NCBI GenBank assembly: GCA_046481785.1
Contig: JAWOJF010000074.1
Coordinates: 1-15,373 of the forward strand
From: JAWOJF01 sp046481785
GTDB taxonomy: Bacteria; Bacteroidota; Ignavibacteria; Ignavibacteriales; Ignavibacteriaceae
Length of the DNA: 15,373 bases
Direction: 5' to 3'
The notes under the pieces were generated by a model. The model ran no database searches and had not been told where the DNA came from. It saw only the letters and a list, made by a program, of their open reading frames with translations. Position numbers and translations under genes: made by a program. Shown here one piece after another: positions 13,773-15,373 of this stretch (its first letter is position 1; each line of letters starts with the position of its first letter).

Positions 13773-15373
13773 TTATTTTTTCTCTGCCTGTGTACGCAGC
13801 CTCGCATTTATAAACTGAGTTCCGCTATTCCATTCGGGTTCTTTTTCAGAATCAGCTATTCTCCGGCACAAATCATAAATAACTGCTATATGCTGAACGG
13901 CTGCATCAAGATTCATTTGCTGATTCAAATCATCAAAAGGAGTATGGTATATCTCATTGCTGTAATAAATAAATCTGTTCAAGCCTTCTTCTTTTGATAT
14001 GTTTTCGTAGTCGGGGCCCTCAGCAATAAGCACAGAGGGTATGCCTGCCAGGGCAAATGCTACCTGGTCTGATTTACTAAAGGATTCACTATCTTCAAAC
14101 TGCGGTGGAATAGAAGTAACCTTTAGATTAAAATACTGCGCTGTTTCTGCAAGAAAGTGGTTGATTGTGGAGTACTCAGCACCCACACCTATTACACTTT
14201 TAAATCTGTCGAATAATGCAATGCCGTCAATATTTATATTAGCAATAGTTTTATAAAGAGGTACAACGGGATTTTCAGTATAATACGTTGAGCCGAGGAG
14301 TCCCTTTTCCTCACCCGTAAGAAGAGCAAATATTATAGATCTTTTGGGTTTATAAGTAAGTGAAAATGCGCGCGCAATTTCTAATAAGGCAGCAGTACCT
14401 GCAGCGTTATCAAAAACACCATTATAAATTGAGTCTCCTTTTATAACAGGCCCTGTTCCCAGATGATCATAATGTGCAGTTACAAGCAGGTATGTATTTT
14501 TTAATACCGGGTCGCTTCCCGGTATCATTCCTATAACATTAGGCGATACAAAATCTCTCTGCCTGAACTCACCCCTGAATGATAATGATGATTTTAATGG
14601 AAAACTTATTATCCTGTTTTGTATATGCATTTTATAAATATCATTAATTAAATAGCCTGAATTCCTGAACAAAACCTCCGAAGATAAGGGATTAAGCAGA
14701 ACACTCAGGTTGCCTGTAACTGAATAAGCGAGTGTAACATCTTCAAAAGAAAAAATGTTTTTTAAATTTTTCCAGTCATATGATATACCGGGGATAATCA
14801 CAATACCGGCAGCACCGCGTGAGATAGCAATTCTTTGTTTCGCCTCGGGAAAACTATAAATGGATGGATTTCTTCCGGAAAAATAACCGGGGTCATCAGA
14901 TGAAGGTTCTCCTTCAAGAACCACAATTATCTTCCCCTCAACATCAATTGACTGGTAATCATTATAATCATATTCGGGAGCTATAATACCATAACCTGCA
15001 AAAACCATTGGCAGGGGTGTAGAGACAAAGGTTTGTTCACCTGATTTATATAGCAGGTAATCATCCCCCAAACTAAGCTCAGTCTCAGCTTCATTATTAC
15101 TGATGATTAATTTGGAACCGGGCAGTGGTACGCTTCCATGCATAGGTATATACTGGTAATAAGTGCCATTACTTCCCGATGGAGTTAAGTTCAGTTTGCC
15201 AAACTCAAGTGCCAGGTACTTGGCAGCTAAATTACCGCCTGCTGTTCCGGTTCCCCTGCCTTCGCAAAGGTCGCTTCCTAAAAATTGTAAGTGCCTGTTT
15301 ATTGCCTCTTTGGAGAAATCAGGCAATCTATCATTAGAGGAAGTATTATCTTGCCCGTATACTACAATATTAA
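13773..15373 (-). CDS. M28 family zinc metallopeptidase (aminopeptidase-like), 5' end cut by window edge
   Basis: The frame is open from the right edge. A TTG at 15326 could be read as a start, but the frame continues upstream as NIVVYGQDNTSSND, which looks like the end of a signal peptide plus a linker, so the gene is taken as truncated. Counting from that TTG, 517 residues are seen. EGRGTGTAGG (22-31) opens the peptidase unit; a PA-like insertion lies near 105-180. The M28 di-zinc site is complete: AHYDH (His285), FDNAAG (Asp306), GEEKGLLGS (catalytic Glu339, ligand Glu340), NIDG (Asp367) and IYHTPFDD (His461). It should be an exported exopeptidase. No coding stop or frameshift is seen. The PstS-like gene follows after 32 bp. 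Confidence 0.9.
   Translation of the reverse strand, partial: NIVVYGQDNTSSNDRLPDFSKEAINRHLQFLGSDLCEGRGTGTAGGNLAAKYLALEFGKLNLTPSGSNGTYYQYIPMHGSVPLPGSKLIISNNEAETELSLGDDYLLYKSGEQTFVSTPLPMVFAGYGIIAPEYDYNDYQSIDVEGKIIVVLEGEPSSDDPGYFSGRNPSIYSFPEAKQRIAISRGAAGIVIIPGISYDWKNLKNIFSFEDVTLAYSVTGNLSVLLNPLSSEVLFRNSGYLINDIYKMHIQNRIISFPLKSSLSFRGEFRQRDFVSPNVIGMIPGSDPVLKNTYLLVTAHYDHLGTGPVIKGDSIYNGVFDNAAGTAALLEIARAFSLTYKPKRSIIFALLTGEEKGLLGSTYYTENPVVPLYKTIANINIDGIALFDRFKSVIGVGAEYSTINHFLAETAQYFNLKVTSIPPQFEDSESFSKSDQVAFALAGIPSVLIAEGPDYENISKEEGLNRFIYYSNEIYHTPFDDLNQQMNLDAAVQHIAVIYDLCRRIADSEKEPEWNSGTQFINARLRTQAEKK

Noticed and set aside
13388..13997. Plus-strand frames opposite the PstS-like and M28 genes
   Set aside because: Hydrophobic-looking translations arise from the reverse strand of real genes with intact motifs; no independent start signals.

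Overview
The window is AT-rich, apart from its first ~100 bases, and comes from a Gram-negative-type bacterium. It resembles the Bacteroidota/Ignavibacteriota/Chlorobiota group. The evidence is lipoprotein signal peptides, the glycosyltransferase plus DUF4922 pair, a TAnnTTTG-type -7 promoter box, several genes without a Shine-Dalgarno, and small secreted HEAT-repeat proteins of a type I associate with Ignavibacteria. This placement is inference; there is no rRNA or marker gene to confirm it.

Layout. (1) 1-361 is gene-poor. It holds a GC-rich, 5'-broken fragment of a Wzz/Wzc-type polysaccharide chain-length/tyrosine-kinase gene on the minus strand, a perfect small hairpin, and a 153-bp element bounded by inverted GC-rich palindromes (REPIN/MITE-like). 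(2) 362-2884 (+) is a two-gene unit: a tandem-domain family-2 glycosyltransferase and a DUF4922 protein with a GalT/Vtc2-like HxHxQ nucleotidyl-transfer motif. (3) 2952-7959 (-) reads GH13 amylase-like enzyme, then DUF885 lipoprotein, then AI-2E-type permease, with about 63-bp gaps. (4) 8089-10415 (+) is a sensor histidine kinase and an OmpR/PhoB-type response regulator, separated by a perfect 13-bp inverted repeat. (5) 10613-12839 (+) encodes a secreted protein made of two tandem jelly-roll domains, a strong terminator, and two tandem paralogous secreted HEAT-repeat proteins. (6) 12871-15373 (-) is an M28 aminopeptidase-like gene cut by the right edge, followed by an orphan PstS-like phosphate-binding lipoprotein.

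How they may work together. The clearest unexplained signal is a promoter block that is almost identical upstream of the jelly-roll gene and the first HEAT gene. Both copies carry TGAC/TTTAC half-sites spaced 10-11 bp apart, which is the geometry expected of an OmpR/PhoB-family regulator, and both have a -7-like TATGTTT at the same distance. The two-component system lies immediately upstream, so a local regulon of envelope proteins is a reasonable hypothesis. The glycosyltransferase/DUF4922 pair is a second candidate for an uncharacterised system, in which a sugar-1-phosphate or NDP-sugar reaction would be coupled to sugar transfer. The remaining genes look like ordinary housekeeping or secreted hydrolase genes.
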